This document shows, piece by piece, positions 31,133-41,001 of a DNA stretch of 46,580 nucleotides. Source of the stretch: Psychrobacter sp. JCM 18901 (GTDB taxonomy: Bacteria > Pseudomonadota > Gammaproteobacteria > Pseudomonadales > Moraxellaceae); the NCBI RefSeq assembly GCF_000586435.1, contig NZ_BAWH01000024.1, positions 1 through 46,580 on the forward strand, read 5' to 3'. The translations under genes and the position numbers were made by a program. The notes under the pieces are model-generated. The model had not been told where the DNA came from, searched no databases, and saw nothing but the letters and a program-made list of their open reading frames with translations. Numbering within the stretch: the stretch's first letter is position 1; each line of letters begins with the position of its first letter.

Positions 31133-31919
31133 TCAATCAATAATCTGTGGTGGTAAATAAATGGTAAATTCATTCAATGGCTCTATGAGTACGCTGTAAG
31201 GCTGGTTTTGCTCTGAAGGAGTCACAATACCTAAGGTTGATAAGAGCTTGAAGTCGGCAGAGATAAGGGAGGCGGTTCTGACATTGAGTCTTTTATGCCA
31301 AACTCGATAAGTACCAAGCTTACCATCACGACGATGATAAAATCCTGCCAATGGATGGGTCAAGTAAACAAGAGCAGACTCAGTATCAGGAAAACCTGTA
31401 AATGCAAAAACATCCTCTACCTTTTGTTCAAGAGACACTTCGGCAGTAGCCCATTCTGAATCAGCAGTGACCGAGTATTTTGTATATCTACCAGTCTCAT
31501 TATCAAAGTGACAATCGAAAGTCATATCAGCACTATGCCATGGCAGATTCCATAAATATCTAGGTATTGCCAATGTCCAAGAATCTAGGTCGTACCTAAA
31601 AACCATACACAGCGTTCGCCTGTCTCTATATCTATGATGTAGATACGATAATTGGTCTGCCCCATCGTGAAGGTTGGAAAAGGAAAAACGGCAGAGGTAA
31701 AATCAACGTCAATAAATGGGACAACAGAAATCAAGCCTTTTTCTATACCATCTATCATTACTGTATCAAGCTTGAACCGATCGGGAAATATACCCTCAAA
31801 TCTCTCTGCTGGCACCGCATAAGTGATAATAGAAAAGTGCTTTAGACCGCAGGTAACATCGAGTCCTGTCGGCTTGGGTCTGTCATGTAAATATCTTCAA
31901 AATGTCTTAATTCTTGCAC
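31133..31919 (-). CDS. DUF2071 (YqjF-like) family protein (two frame breaks)
   Basis: Cytoplasmic protein of unknown function, related to the acetoacetate-decarboxylase-like YqjF group, corrected length 262 aa. Recognisable pieces: AVPAERFEGIFPDRFKLDT, KGLISVVPFIDVDF, RIYIIDIETGERCVWFLG and RYLWNLPWHSADMTF, matching the family order (VPF, then a YF or W-x-L strand, then a PWH/LPY helix). Start is a GTG at 31919 with AAGGA in front. Breaks: plus-strand TT at 31874-31875 (should be TTT) and GG at 31588-31589 (should be GGG). It lies 82 bases downstream of the AraC regulator on the same strand, perhaps under its control. Confidence 0.72.
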
Positions 31920-32001
31920 GATATTTCCTTATATAGCTATGATGGGGATACTCAAAAAAACTTATGATTTGTATTCGCTGTAGATATAAATAATGAGATG
32001 G

Positions 32002-32861
32002 CTACCACATTAGCTCACTACTTGGGCTCACACCAAACAATCGCTTATATTCGCGGCTAAATTGACTGGGGCTTTCGTAACCTACTTGCATGGCAATCTG
32101 TGATATCTGTGCTCCATGCACCTTGATCAGCCGCCTCGCTTCCATTAATCGCAAGCTTTTTTTTGATATTGTAATGGGCTTAATTGGGTAATTTCTTTAA
32201 AGTGCTGGTGAAACCCTGAGATGCTCATACCGCATCGACTGGCTAAGCTCTCAACCATAATAGGTTCATCTAAATGCGCCTTTATCCAGTCAGTCGCTTG
32301 GGCAATGCGGTGTGTATGGCTACCGCTAACGACCAATTGCTTAAGTTTGTTGCCTTGCTCAGCCAAGAGTAGGCGATAGTATATTTCTTGTTGAATTAAA
32401 GAAGACAGAAAATCAATATCGTTTGGATAATTAAGCAAGCGTATCAATCGATCAAACGCGTCCATTATGGTGTCATCTAGGTGCCACTTTATCCCTAAAT
32501 GGCTGCCTGCCATTGGTTGTGTGGTCGGTAGCTGCGCTAATACATCTCTAATCATGGCTAAATCTAATTTCATTGATAAAACAATGACAGGGTTTTTTAT
32601 CGAAGCATGTTTAATATGCATACTTAGCGGTATATTAACTGGACAGAACATCAAGTTACTATTGTCAAACCTTTGACAGTCAGCACCCAAATAAATCTCG
32701 CGTTCTCCCTGCAATACAATACAAATACTTGGCTCTTGAATATAGCTTACGGCTTTGCTTGGTTTGTCCGCGCAGTAAAAGAACAAGCCTGAAACAGCGG
32801 ACTCGATGGTTTTATTTCTAGGTAGTACTGCTAAAAGTTGGTCAATAGTCGTTTGATTCAT
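32002..32861 (-). CDS. AraC family transcriptional regulator with AraC_N domain (one frame break)
   Basis: DNA-binding activator or repressor, corrected length about 285 aa. The N-terminal ligand domain fits the AraC_N type ([16 protein letters not shown], then [12 protein letters not shown]). The C-terminal double helix-turn-helix starts [31 protein letters not shown] and continues, after correction, [21 protein letters not shown] then [21 protein letters not shown]. The break is in plus-strand T8 at 32157-32164, which should be T6 (or T9). ATG 32861 is chosen over GTG 32864; neither has a strong site. It is divergent from ohr across about 166 bases, so ohr is a candidate target. Confidence 0.88.
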
Positions 32862-32961
32862 CACGAGTGCTTATTTTATAGAGTTGCCTGATAGTATGAA
32901 TATTTGTAGGATTAGGCAAGAGTTATAGAGGTTTGTTCTAACGTATAAATGCAGAGGATTC

Positions 32962-32967
32962 TATAAT
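32962..32967 (+). promoter_or_regulatory. Candidate -10 box for ohr
   Basis: A perfect TATAAT stands 60 bases before the ohr start, inside the 166-base divergent region. No good -35 lies at the right distance, which would suit activator-dependent control. Confidence 0.35.
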
Positions 32968-33027
32968 AATCTCATCGCAACAGCGTAAGTACGACCTCTA
33001 ATAATATGAAACAAGGAATAATTACTC

Positions 33028-33440
33028 ATGAAAATATTTTATAAAACGCGTGCAACCGCTACTGGTGGACGTTCTGGCTATACTGGATTAGACGATGGTT
33101 CTTTAGGATTTGACTTGGTATCTTTTCAAGAGCAAGACAAAGAAGGCGTGAATCCAGAACAGCTTTTTGCCATGGGTTACGCGGCTTGTTTTGATAGCGC
33201 TTTGAGCATGACTGCACAGCACATGAAATTGCCTGTTACCGCTTCAAAAACCTCTGCGCAAGTAGGTATCGGTATGAAAGCTGACGGTAGCTACAACCTA
33301 GAGATAGAGCTGTCTGTAGAAGTATCAGGTATTGATGAAGCGCAGGCGCAGCAGTTGATCGAGCTACGCATCAGGTGTGCCCGTATTCTAATGCTACTCG
33401 CGGCAATGTCGATACTCGTCTAGAAGTTACTGTTGCTTAA
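33028..33440 (+). CDS. ohr: Organic hydroperoxide resistance protein, Ohr/OsmC family (one frame break)
   Basis: Thiol peroxidase that reduces organic hydroperoxides using lipoyl partners, cytoplasmic, corrected length 137 aa. Family motifs: YKTRATATGGRSGYTGLDDG, NPEQLFAMGYAACFDSAL with the first catalytic Cys, and after correction THQVCPYSNATRGNVD with the second Cys. The break is at A 33362, which should be AA (LIEATHQVCPYS); uncorrected, the second cysteine segment is read out of frame and lost. CAAGGA lies upstream of ATG 33028. Its divergent neighbour is an AraC regulator instead of the usual MarR-type OhrR. Confidence 0.94.
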
Positions 33441-33502
33441 ATGCTGTTGTTCAACGACTGTTGACCGTAGACTAGCAATATTAAAATAATAACTCGAATA
33501 TA

Positions 33503-33536
33503 AAACGCCTCGATTTATAAGAGTCGGGGCATTTTA
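33503..33536 (+). terminator. Rho-independent terminator after ohr
   Basis: gcctcga (33507-33513) pairs with tcggggc (33524-33530), with one T-G pair, flanked by AAAA and TTTT tracts. Confidence 0.65.
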
Positions 33537-33611
33537 TGTTGTCTGGTAGAATCATAAGCTGGAACTTTTTCTGAGCAGTTTAGCTAATGATAGGTTGTTA
33601 ATAGCATTATT

Positions 33612-34529
33612 TTATACCGGTACTTTTTTATTTAAGGTAAACACCAAGACCGCGCCCAAAATGACCGTACTTGCGATAATAAAGGGCATAGTTAACTGCT
33701 CAGATAAAAATATCACACCTAGCAACGCAGCAATCACAGGGACACATAGCTGAACGATAGCGGCTTGTGTGTTTTTCAATAGTGGCATCGCTGTATACCA
33801 GATACTATAGCCCAACCCTGAGGCGATCGCTCCGGATGCACAGGCGAGTAGTACACCTTCAATGGTAATAGCATCCAAATTGATATTTTTCAAACCTAAG
33901 TCATCTAGATACGTCATACCTACCAGTAGTAGTATAGGCACAGCGACTAAACTACGCACAAAATTAAACCCTGTCGCTCGCAGCGGTGAGACACATGATT
34001 TGCCGCGTATACTATATACTCCCCAAGCTATGCCGCTCATAGCCATTAACGCTGCAGCCAATGGTGACGGTATGGCAGCGGATGGCAACATCAGATATAC
34101 AAACCCCGCCACTGCAACGACAAACGCTAACCATTGTAGCGCGCTGAGCTGTTCTTTTTTATAGATACCCCAGCCAATCATCGTCAGCTGAACCGCTGAA
34201 AACAAAATCAATGCCCCAGTGCCAGTATCCAGCTCTACATACGCAATTGAAAAGCACAGCGCATAAATCACCAAGCTGAGACTACTTAACCAACTGCCTT
34301 TGTCATTTAATATAGCGTGGACAGTAGATTCGTCATGATTAGACGTTTGGCGTCGCAGTCTGTAAGCATGTATAGCCATGATAATACCTAGACAGGCCGT
34401 CGCACTCACTAGCCTGATGATGGTAAAGCTCCAAGCATCGATGTAGCCTTCCGCCAATGCCATTCGGCAAAACAGAGAATTTGCAGCAAAGGCGATTAAC
34501 GCAATAATAGTATAAATCGTGGCTTTCAA
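33612..34529 (-). CDS. EamA (DMT) family transporter
   Basis: Drug/metabolite transporter superfamily protein, 305 aa, intact, about ten membrane helices in two EamA repeats. Motifs: ALIAFAANSLFCRMAL at the start of repeat 1, ELDTGTGALILFSAVQLTMIG near its end, and SGAIASGLGYSIWYTAMP then QLCVPVIAALLGVIFLSEQL in repeat 2. Substrate unknown; export of metabolites or amino acids is typical for the family. The start is a TTG at 34529, supported by AGGA 7 bases upstream. It converges with ohr and diverges from the DUF421 gene. Confidence 0.9.
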   Translation of the reverse strand: MKATIYTIIALIAFAANSLFCRMALAEGYIDAWSFTIIRLVSATACLGIIMAIHAYRLRRQTSNHDESTVHAILNDKGSWLSSLSLVIYALCFSIAYVELDTGTGALILFSAVQLTMIGWGIYKKEQLSALQWLAFVVAVAGFVYLMLPSAAIPSPLAAALMAMSGIAWGVYSIRGKSCVSPLRATGFNFVRSLVAVPILLLVGMTYLDDLGLKNINLDAITIEGVLLACASGAIASGLGYSIWYTAMPLLKNTQAAIVQLCVPVIAALLGVIFLSEQLTMPFIIASTVILGAVLVFTLNKKVPV

Positions 34530-34858
34530 AAGTAATTCCTACAATGAATAAATGGCACAAAACAGGCAAACATAGGATTTTAGTTTTAGGTCTTAAGATA
34601 CGCTGTTATAACGAACGTTTATTCTTAGCAAAGATAATAGATTTATAACTGATTAATTCAATTCATGGTTCGTAGCTGTCTCACAGGACAGGATATTTTG
34701 TCGTACTTATGGCAAAAAGTCTCTTTTAAATCAGAATAACGATAGTTGTATTGACGATAAGGTCTAAAAATAGGGATGATGTGCTTTGCATCAAATGAAT
34801 CTTTAGAACAACATTCATTAAACACAATAAATCAGATAAATAAATAGGAAACGATAGT
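34530..34858. other. Divergent intergenic region between the EamA and DUF421 genes
   Basis: 329 bases with no coding frame or RNA gene seen. It must contain two divergent promoters, but I cannot name a convincing -35/-10 pair. No repeat of note. Confidence 0.35.
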
Positions 34859-35542
34859 ATGGATTGGGCAAGTATTTTTATTCATGACACAACTTGGTTA
34901 TTTGCCTTTGAAATCTTAATACGTGTCACTGTCATGTTTGTATTGATTATCACATTTTTACGATTTACTGGTAAGCGCGGTGTCCGTCAGCTCTCTATTT
35001 TTGAGTTAACCATCATTTTATCGCTAGGTCTATTGCAGGTGATCCCATGTTCACCGAAGACCTGCCCATCATTCAAGCGGTATTAATCATGGGTACCGTC
35101 ATTTCGCTCTATAGGCTTTGTACTTGGGCGATGATGAAATTTCAGCCTTTTGAAGACCTGCTAGAGGGGCGCTCAATGTATATTGTAGAAGATGGCATGC
35201 TGGTGCTTGATAAAATCAAAAAAAGGTGAAATGTCACACGATGAGTTTTTTGCTGAAATGCGCCAACAAGGGGTTGAGCATTTAGGTCAAGTGCGTACTG
35301 GTTTGCTCGAAGCTGATGGCAATTTTAGTATTTTATTGCACACCTCTGAAAAAACAGACTACGGGATGCCGCTTTTCCCCAAGCAATACCGACCGGTCGA
35401 GCAAGTAGAAGCAGGTGTTTATTATGCTTGTATGTATTGCGGTTACGTTGATGAAATCTCTGACCCCAATCAGTGTTGCCCGCGCTGCGAGGATAATTGC
35501 AATAATTGGGCTAAAGCGTTAAACAATCATATCGTCAAATAA
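34859..35542 (+). CDS. DUF421 (YetF-like) membrane protein with C-terminal rubredoxin-like zinc ribbon (two frame breaks)
   Basis: Membrane protein of corrected length 227 aa. Three N-terminal helices with the YetF/DUF421 pattern: FLRFTGKRGVRQLSIFELTI, then SLGSIAGDPMF after correction, and a cytoplasmic domain (YIVEDGMLVLDKIKKGEMSH, then MRQQGVEHLGQVRTGLLEADG). The C-terminus ends in a ribbon resembling rubredoxin, YYACMYCGYVDE followed by CCPRCEDNCNNW, so iron or zinc binding is likely. Breaks: T at 35029 should be TT, A7 at 35218-35224 should be A6. Function unknown; the domain pairing is notable. A strong terminator follows. Confidence 0.82.
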
Positions 35543-35551
35543 TATGACTAC

Positions 35552-35596
35552 TTGGCTGCCTTAGCTCAGTTAATAAGCTAAGGCAGCCAATTTTTT
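35552..35596 (+). terminator. Rho-independent terminator after DUF421 gene
   Basis: ttggctgccttagct (35552-35566) pairs perfectly with agctaaggcagccaa (35576-35590), followed by T6. Confidence 0.92.
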
Positions 35597-35672
35597 CAAA
35601 TTATCAGATAAAAACCTCTCATTTACTGACATTTTGTCTGACTTGTTTTATACAGCGCATGGCTCTCATCAT

Positions 35673-37281
35673 TTATGTCACTTTATACCAGTCAAGTTTG
35701 CGAGTCATCACCATCACGCAGGCAAGTATCACAAAGCAGAATATCGCACCCAGTAATAGATTGAGATCTTCTGTACTTAAAATACCGAAAAACGCAGCAT
35801 ATAGTCCAGCAAGCGTCGCGGTAAAGATTACTGCCCGTTTGAAACCACCAAATACGTAGTAGCTATACCAGCCAATAAGCCCGACACAAGCACTGGCTGC
35901 TACCGTATAGGCTTGCCAAAATGCGATTTGTTCCGCAAGCGGCAGTAATAAGACATAAAAGACAAATAGTGCGCAGCCGACGAGCAGATACTGAATAGGG
36001 TGGATGTGACTTGATTTGAGTACTTCAAATAAAAAGAAAGTACCAAACGATACCAAAATTAATAGCAAGGCGTACTTCATGGCTCGTTCAGTTTGTAGAT
36101 AGACATCGTTAGGGCTCGCAAAACTAACGCCAAAGCTGTTTAGCAGAATACTTTGATTGCTGCCAGCTACTGCCATACTGTCTGCCGTCAAACCTCTTGA
36201 TGCTTCAAAAGAATCAGGATTGTACGAATGACTATCGGTATTAAGTGTTGGTTCACTTATGACAGTACATTGATGGTTAGGCGCGCTGAGACATTGAGAG
36301 AGGTATTGGTTATTAGCGATAGTTAAATACTGATTTTGCCAACTGGCATCGAATCCTGCAGCGGTAATGCTCTTGATATTTGGCAGTGATTTACCGATGA
36401 AGTTTGGTGTCTGCCAATCGCTGTGCATAGACAGAGTAAAGTTCTGCCCAGTTGGGACAGTCGTTACATTACTAATGCCAGCTAATGGCAAGTCGATCAT
36501 AATATTGAGCGCTTGATTGTCTCTAGGATTAGATAACTGGCTATTTACCTCTGATTTATCTAAATTTATACCCGCTGAGCTTGTGGCAACAAGGCTGTCT
36601 TTATTCTGCTGGCTAGTAGGATTGATTAATTGATCCAATACATCTTTAGGAATATCTACTTCGACATAGGTTAAGTTCTCTATTATTGGTATCTGCGGAT
36701 AGTTTGCTGCAATTGTTTTTTTGATTAATTGTGACAGTAGGCAGGGTAGCGACACCGCGCAAATCAGACACAGGAATGATAAGTTTTACCTTGTTCCAGT
36801 GGGTAATGGTTTTGGCTAGCTGTGTCTTATCTGCATCATCGTCAATTGTAGTTCCAGCCTGGTCTAAATTTTTTTAAAGTCTTACCAAGCGTATAACTTT
36901 GATTGAATGTCAGCTGACCATCATAGCTAGTAGCGCTATAGATACCGCGTTTATAGGTGTCTGTGTTTACTTTTAGGTTCTGTGCTGCCTGCGTCTGAAA
37001 GGCAAATATCGTCTCGATTTTCGAGTATGACGGTTCGCATTTGTTCTTTACATTTGGTGTATCAGATGACTGACATGCTGGTGTGACTGTCGTAGGGATG
37101 GCGATAAATGGATTAATGACTTCTTGTGGATTGACGTGCTGCTCGGTGATTTCTTTTATCACTGACTCTGTGTAGTATTGTCTCTCATATATGATGTCGC
37201 TAATCATACTGAGACCAATCGAAAAAAACGATACAAAGTCCTACAATGATGGATAACTTAGTCAATAATGTTTTTTTGCAT
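35673..37281 (-). CDS. creD: CreD-like inner-membrane protein (four frame breaks)
   Basis: Cell-envelope protein of the CreD family, corrected length 534 aa. One N-terminal membrane helix (TLLTKLSIIVGLCIVFSIGL), a long periplasmic domain beginning ISDIIYERQYYTESVIKEI, and a C-terminal membrane block with the CreD signature (GVSFASPNDVYLQTERAMKYALL, then HPIQYLLVGCALFVFYVLLL). ATG 37281 has AGGAG 8 bases upstream. Four runs of seven are each one too long: 36716-36722, 36869-36875, 37222-37228 and 37271-37277. In enterobacteria creD is controlled by CreBC; no such regulator is in this window. Confidence 0.9.
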
Positions 37282-37450
37282 GTTGTCGTCTCCTAAGTGT
37301 CTTTAGTCCACAGCTGCCGAGATAGCAGACTGTGGCTTTAAAAGACATCATAGAGAGGGCGTGAAGAGAAGATGTGCAGGAAGTATGAAATAACTGTGAA
37401 AGGGTGAAAGTTGATATTTTCGGATAATTATTTTTCGATTATTCATGTGC

Positions 37451-37975
37451 TTAATGCTTTTTCGTGTCGCCAACGACTTTATCCATAATAGCGAATAACA
37501 AGCCAGACAACACAAAGGTCATATGAATAATGACCTTCCACATGAGCTTGTCAGCATCAAGTTCACTCATTCCACTAGATATATCCATAAAGGATTTCAA
37601 AAGGTCAATCGCCGAGATAGCAACGATCGCTCCGATAACTTTGAGCTTTAGGCCAGAAAAGTCTACTTTGCCCATCCAGCTAGGACGATCATCATGAGTG
37701 CCAGTATCGATTTTTGAGACAAAAATCTCGTAGCCACTGAATATAATGATAAGCAATAAACTGGCAACTAGAGAGATATCAACCAATACCAATATATCTA
37801 CAATCACACTGGCTTCAGAGGCCGTCAGAATGTCAGCAAACATATACCATAGCTTTTGGACAAATTTAATAAATAATAAAATAATGCCCAACACAAGCCC
37901 TAGATAAAAAGGTGCCAGTATCCAGCGGCTATTAAATATGGTTTTTTCTAAGTAAAGCTCAAACTTCTTTAGCAT
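37451..37975 (-). CDS. YqhA / UPF0114 family membrane protein
   Basis: Inner-membrane protein of 174 aa, intact, four predicted helices (about 15-40, 60-85, 105-125, 140-160). The opening ELYLEKTIFNSRWILAPFYLGL and the later SWMGKVDFSGLKLKVIGAIVAISAIDLLKSF, with the D-x-S-x-L-K-x-K-x-x-x pattern, match the UPF0114 (TIGR00645) family. Function unknown. It lies 80 bases downstream of the nadR-like gene and 169 upstream of creD on the same strand; a shared transcript is possible but not shown. Confidence 0.9.
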   Translation of the reverse strand: MLKKFELYLEKTIFNSRWILAPFYLGLVLGIILLFIKFVQKLWYMFADILTASEASVIVDILVLVDISLVASLLLIIIFSGYEIFVSKIDTGTHDDRPSWMGKVDFSGLKLKVIGAIVAISAIDLLKSFMDISSGMSELDADKLMWKVIIHMTFVLSGLLFAIMDKVVGDTKKH

Positions 37976-38055
37976 GGGTATCTCTTAAGTTTTAAAGACA
38001 AGAAAGTCTTAAAGACACAAATATGAATAATTTTTTTGGGTATAGCTATTTAGTT

Positions 38056-38664
38056 TTAGTCAGGCGATATATTATCTATATTAGCGAGCTGCGCTACTAC
38101 TTGCTGAACGCGCGCTTTTTTATCGCCACTAATGCGTTGAAATGGTTTTTGATGCTTGCTTAATTGACTGGCGAAATAGTCGCTTATCTCATCGCGTTGG
38201 TGTGGACTGTCTCGCAGGTCATCAGCCACCCATGGCGTATCAACCTCAGTCAATAATATCAAATCATAGTGATGCGCCAACGCTGCTTGCTCAAGATCCG
38301 TTGGGCAGTCGCCATAATACCAATAAGAATAAACCATCAGCTCAAACAAACTGGTATCGCAAAACAAATAATGACTGGCATTAGACGACTGAGCGACTTG
38401 TTTGGCCAAGGTATTCTCTAGTGTCATCTGCCCCTGTGCGATAGGTAGTAGATCTTCCCGCGTACAAGTCAGCTGCTCGTCGTCCCATTTTGCCTGTAAG
38501 TAGGTGCGCATATATTCTGACACCCAAGGAGTATCAAAATGCTCGGCCAAATCACGACATAAGGTCGTCTTACCCGTACTTTCTGCTCCTAAAACCGCGA
38601 CGTTGATGACAGGTTTAGGCGTATGTTGCTCGAGGTTGTACGCGGTAGCGTCGTTGCCATTCAT
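38056..38664 (-). CDS. nadR: NadR-type ribosylnicotinamide kinase (AAA ATPase)
   Basis: Predicted kinase that phosphorylates nicotinamide riboside to NMN, 202 aa, intact. Walker A is LGAESTGKTTLCRDLAEHF, followed by PWVSEYMRTYLQAKW, then the FCDTSLFELMVYSYWYYGD strand and LLTEVDTPWVADDLRDSP, matching the C-terminal RNK domain of NadR. The adenylyltransferase and helix-turn-helix domains of full NadR are absent. The gene overlaps the 3' end of pnuC by 50 bases, which couples uptake and phosphorylation of the NAD precursor. The symbol refers to the kinase domain only. Confidence 0.85.
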   Translation of the reverse strand: MNGNDATAYNLEQHTPKPVINVAVLGAESTGKTTLCRDLAEHFDTPWVSEYMRTYLQAKWDDEQLTCTREDLLPIAQGQMTLENTLAKQVAQSSNASHYLFCDTSLFELMVYSYWYYGDCPTDLEQAALAHHYDLILLTEVDTPWVADDLRDSPHQRDEISDYFASQLSKHQKPFQRISGDKKARVQQVVAQLANIDNISPD

Positions 38665-39325
38665 AGTATGCCCAGATTGCGATAAGAGTGAAGACTACAT
38701 ATTGTAGCGCGGTAAAAGTAAAACCTTTATAGAAGTATAGCGGTACCGATATCGCATCAGCGATGATCCAGAGTATCCAATGCTCAATCTTACGCCGCGC
38801 CATGAGCCACATTGCCATTAAAAATAAAGCCGTAGTGAGCATGTCAGTATAGTCGACCCAAGTAAATAGATGGATTCCAAGTACCGCACCATCGAAACTG
38901 AAGCCATTATTAATCACTGGACGGAAGTAATAAACCAATCCTACAAAAGCTATCGTTCCTGCTGCCAAAGCAGATAGTATCGGGATGTCACCTGCATGCA
39001 AATGCTCAATACGGACATTATTGGCATTTGACTGCTTGTGCTCAACAGACTGGTTTTTCTTATTCTTTGACCAGTTAATCCAGCCATACAAGCTCATCAC
39101 GGTATAGTAAGCATTGATGAACATATCGCCAAACAGCTGCCACTTCCACAGTAGGTACACAAATATAGCAGTGCTGACCAGACCGATAGGGAAGACTAAA
39201 ATATTGGTTTTGCTGGCGAGTAAGACACTTGCTACGCCGAAGACAACGGCAATCAGTTCAAGAATGATGAATATTGTAGAGTAGTCAGCGTATTGACCAA
39301 ATAACCAGTTGAGAAGTTCTGCCAT
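38615..39325 (-). CDS. pnuC: PnuC nicotinamide riboside transporter
   Basis: Inner-membrane uptake protein for nicotinamide riboside, 236 aa from ATG 39325, seven predicted helices. The family elements are seen: GVASVLLASKTNILVFPIGL (with the N-x-x-x-x-P-x-G motif), INAYYTVMSLYGWINW, and the late WILWIIADAISVPLYFYKG. ATG 39325 has AGGA 9 bases upstream (minus strand); a longer reading to 39370 is unlikely. Intact. Together with the overlapping NadR-type kinase it forms a trapping pathway for NAD salvage. It is divergent from the FabH-like gene. Confidence 0.93.
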   Translation of the reverse strand: MAELLNWLFGQYADYSTIFIILELIAVVFGVASVLLASKTNILVFPIGLVSTAIFVYLLWKWQLFGDMFINAYYTVMSLYGWINWSKNKKNQSVEHKQSNANNVRIEHLHAGDIPILSALAAGTIAFVGLVYYFRPVINNGFSFDGAVLGIHLFTWVDYTDMLTTALFLMAMWLMARRKIEHWILWIIADAISVPLYFYKGFTFTALQYVVFTLIAIWAYYEWQRRYRVQPRATYA

Positions 39326-39470
39326 TAGTATTCCTAAATATGAGCGCGTATCAATATTCTGAATAATCAAGATAGTTCGATGAATAGTACAGAATAAATG
39401 ATGCCAATTATAACGTAGCTATCGCAAAAGGACGGCAGTCTTTGCTAATTTATGGCAAGAAACAGATTAT

Positions 39471-39499
39471 TTGTAACAAAGTATTAGAAAAATTATAAT
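39471..39499 (+). promoter_or_regulatory. Promoter of the FabH-like gene
   Basis: TTGTAA at 39471-39476 and TATAAT at 39494-39499 with 17-base spacing, a near-consensus sigma-70 promoter 121 bases before the start codon. The leader of about 115 bases shows no recognisable element. Confidence 0.7.
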
Positions 39500-39620
39500 A
39501 TTCAGGCATAATAAACACACTGATTTTAAGTTTACAGTTATTCACTGAATTTGAATGGCTATTATTTTTCCACTTTTATGCTTATTCCAAGCACCACAGT
39601 AGTAGACAAGGAAGCTTATC

Positions 39621-40766
39621 ATGACGACTTGTATCACAGGCACTGGTCTTTATATCCCACCTTACAGCATTAGTAACGAAGAGCTAGTTGAGTCATTTAA
39701 CCAGTATGTTGAAAACTATAATACCGAACATGCTGAAGAGATAGCTGCAGAGACAATGACGGCACTTGAGCCTTCTTCAGCTGCTTTCATCGAAAAAGTA
39801 TCTGGTATCAAATCACGTTATGTGATGGAAAAAGACGGTATTTTAGACCCTGAAATCATGGCACCAGTCATTGCCTATCGTAACTTAGGTGAAGAGCTGT
39901 CTGTGATGGCAGAAATGGGCGCGGCTGCGTTAAAAGACGCATTGGCTGATGCTGGACTTGAGGCCAACGATCTAGATGGTATTATCCTTGCTTGCTCAAA
40001 TTTCCAGCGCACTTATCCTGCGGTTGCTATTGAAATCCAAAATGCCATTGGTATGGTTGGCGGCTTCGCTTATGATATGAACGTCGCCTGTAGTGCGGCA
40101 ACGTTTGGTTTATCGCAAGCGCATGGCTCTATTGTTTCTGGTCTTGCCAAACGTGTGGCTGTGGTCAATGTTGAGATTACCTCAGCGCATCTAAACTGGC
40201 GTAACCGTGACAGCCACTTTATCTTCGGTGATGTGGCGACCGCTTCTATCGTTGAAGAATTAGATACGCCAAAAGGTTATGAGATTCTAAATTCTAAGCT
40301 ATTTACTCAGTTTTCGACCAACATTAAAAATGAATATGGCTTTATGGATCGCTCAGAGTATCTAGCAGCACAGACTGAAATGTATCCAGATATCAAAGCA
40401 CCGGTCACTGACAAGCTGTTTTTGCAAAACGGTCGTAAAGTATTCCGTGAAGTCTGTCCGAAAGTGTCAGAGATTATCACTGAGCACTTGCAAGAAAACG
40501 ACATCCCAACATCTGATGTTAAGATGATGTGGTTGCATCAAGCCAATGCCAATATGTTGGATTTGATTCTACGTACCGTGGTTGGTAAAGATGCCGATAA
40601 ATCGATTGCTCCGAGTGTTATTGCTGAATTTGCCAATACTAGCTCAGCGAGTCCTATGATTGTATTCCATCGCCACAAAGATGACTTAGTATCAGGCGAT
40701 CTGGGCGTTATTTGCTCATTTGGTGCAGGTTACTCTATTGGATCGGTCTTAGTTCGCAAGGTCTAA
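39621..40766 (+). CDS. Beta-ketoacyl-ACP synthase III-like protein (FabH family)
   Basis: Thiolase-fold condensing enzyme, 381 aa, intact. The catalytic triad can be placed: Cys in [17 protein letters not shown], His in [11 protein letters not shown] and Asn in [15 protein letters not shown], as in FabH. It is about 60 residues longer than E. coli FabH (317 aa), with an N-terminal insert after [18 protein letters not shown] and another around residues 215-260. It therefore resembles the longer Pseudomonas/Acinetobacter type of FabH-like synthase. Whether it starts fatty-acid synthesis or uses longer acyl-CoA primers cannot be told. It has its own promoter and terminator. Confidence 0.88.
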   Translation: MTTCITGTGLYIPPYSISNEELVESFNQYVENYNTEHAEEIAAETMTALEPSSAAFIEKVSGIKSRYVMEKDGILDPEIMAPVIAYRNLGEELSVMAEMGAAALKDALADAGLEANDLDGIILACSNFQRTYPAVAIEIQNAIGMVGGFAYDMNVACSAATFGLSQAHGSIVSGLAKRVAVVNVEITSAHLNWRNRDSHFIFGDVATASIVEELDTPKGYEILNSKLFTQFSTNIKNEYGFMDRSEYLAAQTEMYPDIKAPVTDKLFLQNGRKVFREVCPKVSEIITEHLQENDIPTSDVKMMWLHQANANMLDLILRTVVGKDADKSIAPSVIAEFANTSSASPMIVFHRHKDDLVSGDLGVICSFGAGYSIGSVLVRKV

Positions 40767-40788
40767 TACTTTGACTACTTGTTTTGAT

Positions 40789-40822
40789 AAAAATAGCTAA
40801 GAATATTCTTAGCTATTTTTTT
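40789..40822 (+). terminator. Rho-independent terminator after FabH-like gene
   Basis: The palindrome of tagctaaga and tcttagcta around a 4-base centre is flanked by A5 and T7. Confidence 0.88.
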
Positions 40823-40954
40823 GTCTGTTGTTTTTGCTATTGAAATTAAGCTGTGACATCTAAATATAAACAGAGATGTTTGAGAAGATAACATCGAGAT
40901 TACCGACAATATCAACAAGAATGATTAGAGGTTTTAATTTACCCCAAAAAAATT

Positions 40955-40963
40955 TGCTATAAT
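40955..40963 (+). promoter_or_regulatory. Extended -10 promoter of prfA
   Basis: TGCTATAAT (40955-40963) is a perfect extended -10 element, 39 bases before the prfA start; the -35 is weak (TTTACC at 40938, 14 bases away). Confidence 0.6.
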
Positions 40964-41001
40964 CACGGGCTTATTCCTCTTATCTAATTAAAAGTCCTTT
41001 T

